Below the pieces are notes generated by a model, which did no database searches, was not told the DNA's origin, and saw only the letters and a program-made list of their open reading frames with translations. Shown in pieces: positions 6,245 through 14,085 of a DNA stretch of 15,011 bases. The stretch's first letter is position 1. Each line of letters starts with the position of its first letter. Source of the stretch: Chitinophagales bacterium (GTDB lineage: Bacteria; Bacteroidota; Bacteroidia; Chitinophagales; Chitinophagaceae). Location of the stretch: NCBI GenBank assembly GCA_025355935.1, contig JANXYS010000352.1, positions 1 to 15,011 on the forward strand. Reading direction: 5' to 3'. The translations under genes were made by a program, and so were the position numbers.

Positions 6245-7036
6245 TTATTTCTTCCGGGGCTTTTGATCTTTAACTTCTATCCATACAGGAGCGTGATCAC
6301 TTGTTTTTTCCCATCCACGAACATCCCTGTCCACGCCTCCTGTCTTAAGTTGTTTTGCAATATTCGGGCTTAATAGAAAATGATCAATTCGAAGGCCCGC
6401 ATTACGTGCATAAGCATTTCGGAAATAGTCAAAAAAGGTATAGATAACTTCACCAGGATATAACTTGCGGATGGCGTCTGTCCAACCTTGGGAAACCAGG
6501 TTATGAAATGCCGCCCGAACCTCGGGGCGAAAAAGCGCATCCTCAACCCAGCGCTCAGGTTTGTAGACATCTAATTCAGTTGGCATCACATTAAAGTCAC
6601 CGGTAAGTATTACAGGGTCGCCCAATTGGAGGAGATTCGATGCATGACTGGTTAATCTTTTAAACCAATTTAGTTTATATTCTAACTTTACCCCCGGTGC
6701 CGGATTACCATTGGGCAGATAAAGGCAGCCGATTATTATACCATCAATTTTTGCTTCAATATACCGGCTATGCAGATCCTCGGGGTCACCTGGTAAGGCG
6801 TTTCTTATTTCTTCCGGCTTACCAACACGCGAAAGTATCGCAACTCCATTCCAGCTTTTTTGTCCATGCCAGATAGCCTCGTATCCGGCGTCCGAGATAG
6901 CCTTTTCTGGAAATTTATCCTGTGGTGCTTTTAATTCTTGAAGACATACAACATCAGGCTTTTTTTCTTCAAGCCATCGTAACAATACCGGAAGTCTACC
7001 ATTAACACCGTTCACATTATACGTTGCTATTTTCAT
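6245..7036 (-). CDS. xthA: Exodeoxyribonuclease III
   Basis: Cytoplasmic base-excision repair enzyme of the endonuclease/exonuclease/phosphatase fold, with AP endonuclease and 3'-5' exonuclease activity; 263 aa, normal for the family. The catalytic set is complete: Asn7 in NVNG, Glu34 in LQELK, Tyr106 in LYLPNG, Asp147 and Asn149 in GDFNV, Asp218 in RIDHF, and Asp247-His248 in SDHAP. WNGVAILSR (62-70) is also typical. The start gives MKIATYNVNG, the standard beginning. The basic tail DQKPRKK ends the protein. It is a single-gene unit: both neighbours are on the opposite strand, and the upstream side is a 494-nt AT-rich spacer. Confidence 0.96.
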   Translation of the reverse strand: MKIATYNVNGVNGRLPVLLRWLEEKKPDVVCLQELKAPQDKFPEKAISDAGYEAIWHGQKSWNGVAILSRVGKPEEIRNALPGDPEDLHSRYIEAKIDGIIIGCLYLPNGNPAPGVKLEYKLNWFKRLTSHASNLLQLGDPVILTGDFNVMPTELDVYKPERWVEDALFRPEVRAAFHNLVSQGWTDAIRKLYPGEVIYTFFDYFRNAYARNAGLRIDHFLLSPNIAKQLKTGGVDRDVRGWEKTSDHAPVWIEVKDQKPRKK

Positions 7037-7141
7037 AAAAAACTATTTATAACTGTAGTTTGTATTTTGTCTTTTTGTACTCATACCAACAGCTACAAAT
7101 ACATTGCCTGTAAAATAATTTGTAAGCAAATGATCTTGTCA

Positions 7142-7163
7142 TATTTTCTACTACAAGAAAATA
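7142..7163. repeat. AT-rich inverted repeat
   Basis: TATTTTCT (7142-7149) and AGAAAATA (7156-7163) are perfect 8-bp arms around ACTACA. It lies about 105 nt upstream of the xthA start. It could be a regulator binding site or a chance symmetry in AT-rich DNA. Confidence 0.4.
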
Positions 7164-7378
7164 AAATTATTCACTACATTTTTATGGAACGTGTATAGAT
7201 CTAATTTGTATCCGACCTTAATGCCTTGCTATCACGGCCTTTTTTAGGAAATGAGCAAATAGTTTAGCATAATATAAAAGACAAAGTTGTTCAATTTATG
7301 ATTAAAAGGAAAAGTTTTTTATAAAATAATCTTGACTAACATAATATTTTTTTAATAAGCGTCGTTAACAGAAAACAA

Positions 7379-7399
7379 ATGACCGCCCTAACTGGTCAT
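7379..7399. promoter_or_regulatory. Candidate operator upstream of the esterase gene
   Basis: ATGACC (7379-7384) and GGTCAT (7394-7399) are inverted 6-bp arms with a 9-nt spacer. They are GC-richer than the surroundings, about 130 nt before the start at 7531. The spacing fits a dimeric regulator, but no family is recognised. Confidence 0.3.
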
Positions 7400-7447
7400 A
7401 CATGCTAACTACCTAATACTTCTTTATTGTTTTGATGTTGTTTATTT

Positions 7448-7476
7448 TTTGTGGGAAAAGTATATAAATATTTTAT
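7448..7476 (+). promoter_or_regulatory. Possible promoter of the esterase gene
   Basis: TTTG at 7448-7451 matches the Bacteroidota -33 box. TATTTTAT at 7469-7476 matches six of eight bases of the -7 box, with a 17-nt spacer where 19-20 is usual. The leader would be about 50 nt. Weak evidence. Confidence 0.25.
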
Positions 7477-7530
7477 TTCCATTTTAAAACTGCCTGCGTC
7501 AACCCCTGATAACCTGAGAAACCAATTATT

Positions 7531-9144
7531 ATGAAATCCAACATCTACGCTTCGGCGAGAAATATATTTCTCGCAGTCTTCCTTACCTTATTCCTCAACT
7601 CCAACTTGTCCGCACAACAGTTTTTGACTACCATCGATGGCTGGAATGCTTATGTACATCTGCCAGATGATTATACTGATAGCACGGCCAAAAATTATCC
7701 ATTAATTTGTTTCATTCCCGGGACTGGCGAATGTGGTACAAATCCCGCCAGTCTTCTTACCTATGGTCCGTCGAAATACGTAAATGAAGGGCACAATATG
7801 AAATTCATGGTAAATGGGAAGATAGAAAAACCAATTGTGATATCCTTGCAGCCCATTAGCCTATGGCCGAGCGCTTACACACTGAACAGGAAACTTGATA
7901 CCATCTTCGCACGTTACCGTTGTGACCAGCAAAGGATTAATGTAACGGGGTTGTCAATGGGTGGCTGGAGTTGGGATAATTACGTCGACAACTATAGCCC
8001 GACTTATACAAATAGAATCACTTCAATTGTGTCCATGAGTGCGCCGGAGCCAGATAATACCGTAAGTAATATGCGATTTTATGCCATCGGCGGTGGAACG
8101 ATGTGGTCTTTTGAAGGAGACATGGATCTTCGGGGAAACGATAAAATTCGCGACACTATGAATAAATATGTTCCTGGATCAAACAGGTATACATTGTATT
8201 CGGGTGGACATTGTTGCTGGAATACTTTTTATAATCCAACCTGGGTTGAGAACGGCGAAAGCATTTATACCTGGATGTTAAAACAGCACCGGCTATTGAT
8301 CGCCGGGCCCTCATCCCCACAGGCATATGCCGGTAATGACTCGAGTATTTTGAGCGTAGCATCAAATGTCCCATTAAAAGGCGTCGGAAATGATCCTAAT
8401 GGCTTGCCAATCAATTTCACCTGGACGAAAGTTTCAGGCCCTTTAAATGGCTCAATTGTTAGTCCGACTGCCCTTCAAACAAACGTCAGCGGGCTCGTGC
8501 AGGGTACTTACAAGTTTGAATTAAAAGTTGTTAACTCGGTTGGTTTGATAGGAAAGGATACAATCCTAATTAATAATGGTAATCAAATACTGCCAGTTAT
8601 CCTTACCGACTTTTCTGCTAAACAGGTTTCGACGGGCGGCGTATATGTGCAATGGAATACTAGCTCAGAAATTAATAGCGATTATTATGTGGTCGAGAGA
8701 AGTGGATCCAGTCAAATTTATTCAGAGGCTGCGAAAATATCGTCCGTCGGGTCAGCAAACCTAGGTAAAACTTATAGCTTTAGTGACAATCTTCCATTAG
8801 AAGGAGCTAATTTTTACAGGCTTAAAATAGTGGATAAAGACGGAAGCTTTTCTTATAGTAGAATTGTAAGCGTCTCAGTAAAGGATGCCTCTACTAGATC
8901 ATTGGTAATATTATCTGGAATTTTAAGAACAGATCTTTTACAAATGATTATTTCGAGTTCAAAGTCCCAGCCGGGGAATATATTTGTGGTGGACGCTAAT
9001 GGAAAGAAAATATTCAGTGCGTCCTTGTCTTTGAGCAAAGGAAACAATAGTCTTAAAAAATCACTCAATTTAGCAAAAGGCATTTACTATGCCCGCTTAA
9101 GTACAGATACGGAAAAAATTACCAGGGTTTTGATAAGAGAGTAG
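7531..9144 (+). CDS. Secreted esterase-like alpha/beta hydrolase with PKD-like, CHU-type and T9SS sorting domains
   Basis: A 537-aa multidomain secreted protein. A signal peptide (1-28, ending NLSAQ) is followed by an alpha/beta hydrolase domain (about 30-255) with the nucleophile elbow GLSMGGW (Ser142) and a probable catalytic His227 in SGGHCCW. The third residue is probably one of Asp197 or Asp199. The domain resembles the poly-hydroxybutyrate depolymerase/feruloyl esterase-like (Esterase D-type) group. A PKD/REJ-like domain (263-349, beginning PQAYAGNDSS) comes next, then a CHU-type segment (about 354-450, LPVILTDFSAK and WNTSSEINSDYYVVERS). The C-terminal Por sorting domain (about 455-537) ends KGIYYARLS...TRVLIRE and directs type IX secretion to the cell surface or medium. 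The substrate is not shown; polymer ester cleavage is likely. It is a single gene with a terminator inside the convergent neighbour. Confidence 0.88.
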   Translation: MKSNIYASARNIFLAVFLTLFLNSNLSAQQFLTTIDGWNAYVHLPDDYTDSTAKNYPLICFIPGTGECGTNPASLLTYGPSKYVNEGHNMKFMVNGKIEKPIVISLQPISLWPSAYTLNRKLDTIFARYRCDQQRINVTGLSMGGWSWDNYVDNYSPTYTNRITSIVSMSAPEPDNTVSNMRFYAIGGGTMWSFEGDMDLRGNDKIRDTMNKYVPGSNRYTLYSGGHCCWNTFYNPTWVENGESIYTWMLKQHRLLIAGPSSPQAYAGNDSSILSVASNVPLKGVGNDPNGLPINFTWTKVSGPLNGSIVSPTALQTNVSGLVQGTYKFELKVVNSVGLIGKDTILINNGNQILPVILTDFSAKQVSTGGVYVQWNTSSEINSDYYVVERSGSSQIYSEAAKISSVGSANLGKTYSFSDNLPLEGANFYRLKIVDKDGSFSYSRIVSVSVKDASTRSLVILSGILRTDLLQMIISSSKSQPGNIFVVDANGKKIFSASLSLSKGNNSLKKSLNLAKGIYYARLSTDTEKITRVLIRE

Positions 9145-9164
9145 TTTCGGTCTGAATAATTTGG

Positions 9165-9194
9165 GGAATAGCACTTAGTTATTCCTTTTTTTTT
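9165..9194 (+). terminator. Intrinsic terminator of the esterase gene, inside the end of the convergent gene
   Basis: GGAATA (9165-9170) pairs with TATTCC (9180-9185) around a 9-nt loop, and nine T residues (9186-9194) follow. It begins 20 nt after the esterase stop. Positions 9179-9194 are also the stop codon and last codons of the minus-strand gene; the T-run read in reverse encodes its Lys-Lys-Lys-Glu end. The T-run works only in the plus direction. Confidence 0.8.
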
Positions 9195-10315
9195 ATTAGG
9201 TCAAGGTCGGCAAGAATTCCATTATGATCAGTCTCATCGCCACTCATAATCCTAGTTACCTGGATAGCTCTAAATGCTTCGTTATAAAGAATGTGATCGA
9301 TACGTAATGTTGGGTAAATGAACTTGAAGGTTCTTCCTAAGCCGAAGCCCTTACTCTCCCAGGAGTCCGAAAGGCCGCTTTTCATTTGATGATATACAAA
9401 CCCTACAGGTACGTCATTAAAATCTCCTGTAAGAACCTCAGGTCGCCGACTATCCGCCATCAAATTTTTGACTATTTGCATTTGCATTGTTCTGTTATTA
9501 TAACCTGTTCGCAGCTTTTTAATAATGTTCCTCGAGCCTTTCAACCCTTTGTCATCACCTGCCTTAATATTATGTAATTCCTTGTACTCATTACTTGTGA
9601 AATTTACCGACTGGAATCTTGTACTAAAAATATCAACAGTGTCAGTATTTATTATGATCCCCGCTCGTATAACGCTACCAATGAATGGCAATGGATAAAT
9701 AACTTTTGCAGTATCGGTTATTCGGTATCGGCTAAATATGATAGTGCCATTAAAAAATTTATTGTCAAATTTGGGATTGTCAAGAGAAAAGTAATGGTAA
9801 GGATAGTTCAGCATTTTCTTCATTGAGTCGATAATGTTATAATAATTTCCAGGAATGACGCTGCTGAAAAATTCCTGCAGACATACTACGTCTGCATCAC
9901 TTTCTTTAATTTTCCTAAAAATCACAGCATTTTGAGAGTTGGCTAGGTTTGTATCCAACTCTGTATAATTCATAAGCCCCACATTCCATGTCAGCACACG
10001 AAGAGCCGACCCTTCCTTCGCAACCTTAAAGCCTGCTGGTACGTTCATTGCGAATGTGGCAAATATGCTTTGCAAACTAATGCTAAGTCCTACCAACGAC
10101 AACAAGCTTCTTCTCCGGTCGATAAACAACCAGGCTATACCTAAAAGAGAGACAATCACTGCTACAATAGGAAATCCAATACCCATAAGTGCAATTGGCC
10201 AAAACCGCTGGGGATTGACTACCGGAGCAAGATTTCCCAACAATAATAAAGTAACGCAGCCAATGTTTACAATGAATAAAAAGCTTAAGAACCTTTTGTT
10301 TAATTTTTCTTTCAT
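9179..10315 (-). CDS. Membrane-anchored endonuclease/exonuclease/phosphatase family protein
   Basis: A 378-aa protein with hydrophobic segments at about 11-30, 40-64 and 70-91 that place the following catalytic domain outside the cytoplasm or at the membrane. The EEP domain (about 103-375) keeps the metal and catalytic set: Asn111 in LTWNVG, Glu148 in LQEFF, Asp298 and Asn300 in TGDFND, Asp340-His341 in LRIDHILYN and Asp363-His364. This architecture is common in Bacteroidota. Substrates could be nucleic acids, phospholipids or sugar phosphodiesters, and none is shown. It is last in a six-gene glycan operon, 3 nt after the zinc-ribbon methyltransferase, so a role on a lipid-linked or surface glycan is a reasonable guess. 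The C-terminal KKKE is encoded by the convergent terminator. Confidence 0.9.
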   Translation of the reverse strand: MKEKLNKRFLSFLFIVNIGCVTLLLLGNLAPVVNPQRFWPIALMGIGFPIVAVIVSLLGIAWLFIDRRRSLLSLVGLSISLQSIFATFAMNVPAGFKVAKEGSALRVLTWNVGLMNYTELDTNLANSQNAVIFRKIKESDADVVCLQEFFSSVIPGNYYNIIDSMKKMLNYPYHYFSLDNPKFDNKFFNGTIIFSRYRITDTAKVIYPLPFIGSVIRAGIIINTDTVDIFSTRFQSVNFTSNEYKELHNIKAGDDKGLKGSRNIIKKLRTGYNNRTMQMQIVKNLMADSRRPEVLTGDFNDVPVGFVYHQMKSGLSDSWESKGFGLGRTFKFIYPTLRIDHILYNEAFRAIQVTRIMSGDETDHNGILADLDLIKKKE

Positions 10316-10318
10316 AGG

Positions 10319-11080
10319 TTATTTTGAACAATAATACACTGCGTCACCTTTAAAAAAACCGTACTTAAAAATATCTTCGTCAGTGAATTCCGCGGTGTAA
10401 TCATCAACCTTTACGACAAGACCCGATTCCCGGAGTCGGTCGGCATAGTCATAGCTGTAGTATCGAACATGTTCTTTAAGCCCAAATATTTTTTCGCGTT
10501 CAAGGGGATCCGTTATAGATGCGTCCTCGTGGGTTGTTAGTGTTTTTGTGTTTATCGGTACTTGCATAATTCCCCAGCCTCCCGGCTTCATAAGGTTATA
10601 AATGTTTTTCATTGCCTTTCGGTCCTCTTCTATATATTGAAACACATGATTGCATATAATAACATCGTAACTATTATCCGGTACATTATGATTCAGGAGA
10701 TCAAAGTGCAAAGTGCCTTTCGGATAGAGGTTCGGGAAAATATCAACCGGATAATATTCAATGTTGGATTGCTTGCGAAAATGATTAAAAAAAATGGTTT
10801 CCGGCGCTATGTGCAGCACTTTTAATGGCCGCTTGTACAAGTCAGTTTTATTTTCAAAATACATCCATAATAGCCTGTGCCGCTCTAAACTTTCACAGTT
10901 CGGGCACCATGCATTTTGTCGCCGATCGTTTCCAAATGGAGCGAATTCACTGTATGAACTATCGCAGCAGGGACAAAGAACCTTATTCCCGGCATATTTT
11001 AGTTTCAAAAAGGCAAGTCTTAACTTATTTGCAATAGGAAATAGGGGACCTAACGCTTCTTTACTTTTTGTACTTAGCAT
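10319..11080 (-). CDS. SAM-dependent methyltransferase with N-terminal zinc ribbon
   Basis: A 253-aa cytoplasmic protein. A zinc ribbon is formed by Cys36-x2-Cys39 (CPCC) and Cys59-x2-Cys62 (CPNCES), followed by LERHRLLW. The class I methyltransferase core starts with VLHIAPE (88-94) as motif I, then YYPVDIFPN, SYDVIICNHVFQYIEEDRKA (137-156), LMKPGGWGIMQVPI (163-176) and SITDPLEREKIFG. This family is frequent in lipopolysaccharide and exopolysaccharide clusters, where it probably methylates a sugar or a linked acceptor; the acceptor is not known. The gene is 29 nt after the deacetylase and 3 nt before the membrane EEP gene, on one transcript. Confidence 0.9.
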   Translation of the reverse strand: MLSTKSKEALGPLFPIANKLRLAFLKLKYAGNKVLCPCCDSSYSEFAPFGNDRRQNAWCPNCESLERHRLLWMYFENKTDLYKRPLKVLHIAPETIFFNHFRKQSNIEYYPVDIFPNLYPKGTLHFDLLNHNVPDNSYDVIICNHVFQYIEEDRKAMKNIYNLMKPGGWGIMQVPINTKTLTTHEDASITDPLEREKIFGLKEHVRYYSYDYADRLRESGLVVKVDDYTAEFTDEDIFKYGFFKGDAVYYCSK

Positions 11081-11109
11081 CCTTTAAATTTTGATGAATA
11101 TAAATCTAA

Positions 11110-12126
11110 TTAATTTCTGATAACACTATTGGTCCCGCGCATCTGCCTGATCTTCGAAAGTACGGCAAGGCCTTTTACCTGTTGTTGCAACGGAGTTTGT
11201 GGTCGTTCAGCATTAAAGCGATGAAGCATTCGGTTATTCCATTCTTCTCTTTGATTTTGTATACCATAGAAAGCGGGGATTTGAGTTTGTAGGAGGGAAT
11301 CAAATAATAATTGTGATAAATCTTTATCCGAATGAGGAAATGAAAAACTGCACTTTTTAAAGTCAGTCATCTCATCAACGGCAGCGCATGATTCAATTGT
11401 TTGTTGCAATTGATCCTCTATACTTAGCAGTTTATAATAAGGATGATCCATGCTGTGACCACCGACAGCAAATCCGCGAGCAGCAAGTTCGTGGACTTGC
11501 TCTTTAGTTAAAAATGGTTTCGTCGCCTGTAAGAATTCATTAAATGAATAGCCAATCTTCTCCGCAAGCATGTCTAAAACCGCCGCGTTGTTTTGGTTAA
11601 TACTCTTTAATGCTATTATTGCAGCTGGGATTGTTTGCTGTATCAAGGCAAGATTATCATAAAATAACTTAGCAAATTTTTTATCTGCGCTGTGCTTTTT
11701 CAATTCATGTATTAACAGGCTGATTTTACACCTGTAAAACAAGATGTTGTTTCCTATAAATGCGGGGTTGATGAAAAAGACTGCGGGAATTCCTTTTTTT
11801 TCGAGTATCGGGGCAATGTTTTCATACACCTCCCTGAACCCGTCATCAAAGGTTAATAAAAATGATTTTTTAATTGGGATGCCATTTGCAAGTTTCTTAA
11901 AAAGCTCCTCCTCTGAAATCGGGTCATAATATTTTAAAAGGAAGTCAAGATCTTGAATAAATTGCTGCTCGTTTTTATAATCATATAGGTGCCCAATATG
12001 TGGAAGAAATTCAGAGCTTACTGTGTGGTGATAAGGAAGGAGAAGTTGCAGGTCATCACTTTTTGTAATCACGTTCATCGGCAATACGGAACAGGCACGA
12101 TAATAGACTTTCTTAAGTAAGCTCAT
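11110..12126 (-). CDS. NodB-type polysaccharide deacetylase
   Basis: Carbohydrate esterase family 4-like enzyme, 338 aa, expected to remove N-acetyl groups from amino sugars. Motif 1, TFDDG (92-96), gives Asp94 (base) and Asp95 (metal), and motif 2, HSMDH (224-228), gives the metal-binding His224 and His228. A long insert (about 130-205) lies between the two, making the domain larger than a minimal NodB. No signal peptide or membrane segment is seen, so it probably acts in the cytoplasm on lipid-linked or nucleotide-linked sugars rather than on an exported polymer. Its start overlaps the end of the glycosyltransferase 2 gene by 14 nt, which implies translational coupling. Confidence 0.92.
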   Translation of the reverse strand: MSLLKKVYYRACSVLPMNVITKSDDLQLLLPYHHTVSSEFLPHIGHLYDYKNEQQFIQDLDFLLKYYDPISEEELFKKLANGIPIKKSFLLTFDDGFREVYENIAPILEKKGIPAVFFINPAFIGNNILFYRCKISLLIHELKKHSADKKFAKLFYDNLALIQQTIPAAIIALKSINQNNAAVLDMLAEKIGYSFNEFLQATKPFLTKEQVHELAARGFAVGGHSMDHPYYKLLSIEDQLQQTIESCAAVDEMTDFKKCSFSFPHSDKDLSQLLFDSLLQTQIPAFYGIQNQREEWNNRMLHRFNAERPQTPLQQQVKGLAVLSKIRQMRGTNSVIRN

Positions 12127-13330
12127 TTTTTAAAAGATCATCAATGTAAATAATTTTTTTATGCTCGGTTTTTAAAAAGCTTTTCTGAGCTTTTTTTATT
12201 TGCATAAGGGACTTTATTTGAACGAATGCGACTAATGGTACATGCTTCAAAGACTGCATCATACCTTTTTGCCTGCTTTTAGTAGCAATGGTAAGAACAA
12301 AATTAGCAACAAAGAGAAAAACTAAAACAGCCCACCAGATTATCATTGCCGGCTGAAGGAATACCCAAATAAGCTGTATAAACACCATCGACATCATAAG
12401 CAGAACCATTGGCGGCCTCAGCATTGTAGCTCCAAGGAGAAAGCGCCCCGGATTCATCGCTCTCACTCCCCCCCATATAAGCAAGAGGCTTTCTTCAAAA
12501 TGGTGGAAGTAACTGTATATCCATCGGATTCTCTGTGTTTCCAAGACTGCCGCATCTTCCACTTTTTCATCATAAACAATCGCGTCTTCAGCGAAGGCTA
12601 TTTGTTTCACCCTGCGACCTAATTGAGACTGTAATTTCTTATCAAAGCCTCCGATAGTATTGGCATAGCTTATCTCCTTGTATAGCTTAAAATCAAGTGC
12701 AATGCCAAGCCCCAAAATGGCGCTTGACATACCAAGTCCCATTTTCACCTGCCGCTCATAAAACGTATAATAAATATGGCCCATGGAGTCCAGCCTAGCG
12801 TAGGTATTATCAATGTTTTTCGATAGCATGTGAGTCTGGACAACCCTGAAGCCAGCCTGGAAATATCTGTTAAGATTTTGCAGATACATTGGGTGTACCA
12901 GGTTGTCGCTATCAAAAATTATTAGTGTATCTGGTTGTCTTATGAAATTATCTATCGCATATTGTGCAGACTTAATTTTTGAATGCAAAGCCTGAGGAGG
13001 GTATAACATAATTACTCTCGAATCATCAAAAGTTATTCTCTCGCCGGCACAATCGTCTGCTACGATGTAGAGTAAAAAGTTGGAAAATTTTTGCTTGAGA
13101 AACGAATCTACCAGCGGGGCAATAAACCTCGTATCCTGGTGAGCAGTTACTATTGCCGCAAAATCAAAATTATGATCTGTTACTCTTTTATACCTGGCCA
13201 ATGCATCTTTGCCTTTGGTACTAAAAATATAATGGAGTAAAAGGAGAATAACTGGCAAGAGGAAGTAAAAGGCTATAATAGCATTGAAAATATAGAACAG
13301 GACTTTCAATATCTGCAAGACAATTTCCAT
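12113..13330 (-). CDS. Membrane glycosyltransferase family 2
   Basis: A 405-aa processive-type glycosyltransferase 2. It has an N-terminal transmembrane segment (about 8-33), a cytoplasmic GT-A domain with FAAIVTAHQD (57-66), VADDC (90-94), the metal-binding DSDN (140-143), the acid motif AEDA (247-250) and QRIRW (266-270, QxxRW). Two to three C-terminal membrane segments lie at about 303-350. The layout is that of the PgaC/IcaA, hyaluronan and cellulose synthase group, which polymerise sugars while passing the chain through the membrane; which sugar is not visible. It overlaps the deacetylase (14 nt) and abuts the methyltransferase by a TAATG 1-nt overlap, giving a coupled set. Confidence 0.93.
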   Translation of the reverse strand: MEIVLQILKVLFYIFNAIIAFYFLLPVILLLLHYIFSTKGKDALARYKRVTDHNFDFAAIVTAHQDTRFIAPLVDSFLKQKFSNFLLYIVADDCAGERITFDDSRVIMLYPPQALHSKIKSAQYAIDNFIRQPDTLIIFDSDNLVHPMYLQNLNRYFQAGFRVVQTHMLSKNIDNTYARLDSMGHIYYTFYERQVKMGLGMSSAILGLGIALDFKLYKEISYANTIGGFDKKLQSQLGRRVKQIAFAEDAIVYDEKVEDAAVLETQRIRWIYSYFHHFEESLLLIWGGVRAMNPGRFLLGATMLRPPMVLLMMSMVFIQLIWVFLQPAMIIWWAVLVFLFVANFVLTIATKSRQKGMMQSLKHVPLVAFVQIKSLMQIKKAQKSFLKTEHKKIIYIDDLLKNELT

Positions 13331-14085
13331 TAAGCATTATTTTTTTGCCATACGGTTACAAACCCTCCCGTGAAGCTATAAGGTAAAAATTCCGCAACTG
13401 CGCAATCAACCTTCTGTAGAAATTTGATCTTCTTACTTAGGAAAGAAAAAGGAAAAACGTCTTCAACAAAATTTGTTTTGCCAAACTTTACAATCTTAAA
13501 TTTATTACTATCAGCTAATTGTTCCAGTGATTTTTTAGTAAAAAACTGGATATGGGTAAGGTCACTTGCATCCGACTGTACAGTTGTTCCCATGTAGCCG
13601 AGTCTGGATTTTATTCCTTGCAGCGTTTTCCAGACATAATTATTTTTCTTTTGAAGAGCTATTACCGGTTTTGTTACAAAAACTTCACGGGGGCCCTGCC
13701 CGTTAGGAACAGTAACAATCAGAACACCATCGTCTGTCAAAGATTGATGCAATACTTTTAAAAGGTCGCCAGGCTTGTTAAGATGTTCTAACACTTCGCT
13801 ACAGATTATAGCATTATATTTTGTGCCTTCTGCCACCAATTGTTCCGCACTTACTACGTCAAATTTTACATTAGGGAGGCTGTTAAGCTGCCGTGCTTTT
13901 TCAATTGCCTTGTCACTCACATCGATGCCGTAAACATTAAATCCATATGTACCCAAACTTCGCGATATTACGCCATTTCCACAGCCCACGTCTAATACTA
14001 CTGCATGTTTTGGAAGTTTGCTCTGCAGAGTATCTATGATAAACTGCAAGCGTTTAACGTCTGCTATCCTATTAAATTCCATCAT
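13330..14085 (-). CDS. SAM-dependent class I methyltransferase
   Basis: A 251-aa protein with the SAM site VLDVGCGNG (30-38), the acidic loop YGIDVSDKA (52-60), SEVLEHLNKPGDLL (about 95-110) and VLIVTVPNG, as in the UbiG/Methyltransf_11 group. The C-terminal half (about 170-250), with LTHIQFFTKKSLEQL and a hydrophobic end, resembles methyltransferases of sugar clusters. The acceptor is unknown; a sugar hydroxyl or a lipid-linked saccharide is likely from context. The start is at 14085 (MMEF); the second Met at 14082 is equally possible. The start overlaps the stop of the upstream glycosyltransferase 4 as ATGA. Confidence 0.92.
   Translation of the reverse strand: MMEFNRIADVKRLQFIIDTLQSKLPKHAVVLDVGCGNGVISRSLGTYGFNVYGIDVSDKAIEKARQLNSLPNVKFDVVSAEQLVAEGTKYNAIICSEVLEHLNKPGDLLKVLHQSLTDDGVLIVTVPNGQGPREVFVTKPVIALQKKNNYVWKTLQGIKSRLGYMGTTVQSDASDLTHIQFFTKKSLEQLADSNKFKIVKFGKTNFVEDVFPFSFLSKKIKFLQKVDCAVAEFLPYSFTGGFVTVWQKNNA

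Larger units (their letters stand above)
7037..7530. other. AT-rich divergent intergenic region between xthA and the esterase gene
   Basis: No gene is seen. It must hold the promoters of both divergent genes. Visible symmetries are TATTTTCT/AGAAAATA at 7142-7163 (8-bp arms, 6-nt spacer), ATTTG/CAAAT near 7117-7130, and ATGACC/GGTCAT at 7379-7399 (6-bp arms, 9-nt spacer). Any of these could be operators; none matches a site I can name. Confidence 0.5.

Noticed and set aside
6245..10315. Duplication linking xthA and the membrane EEP gene
   Set aside because: They share only the EEP fold and catalytic motifs; membrane segments and overall sequence differ, so they are separate subfamilies rather than a local duplicate.
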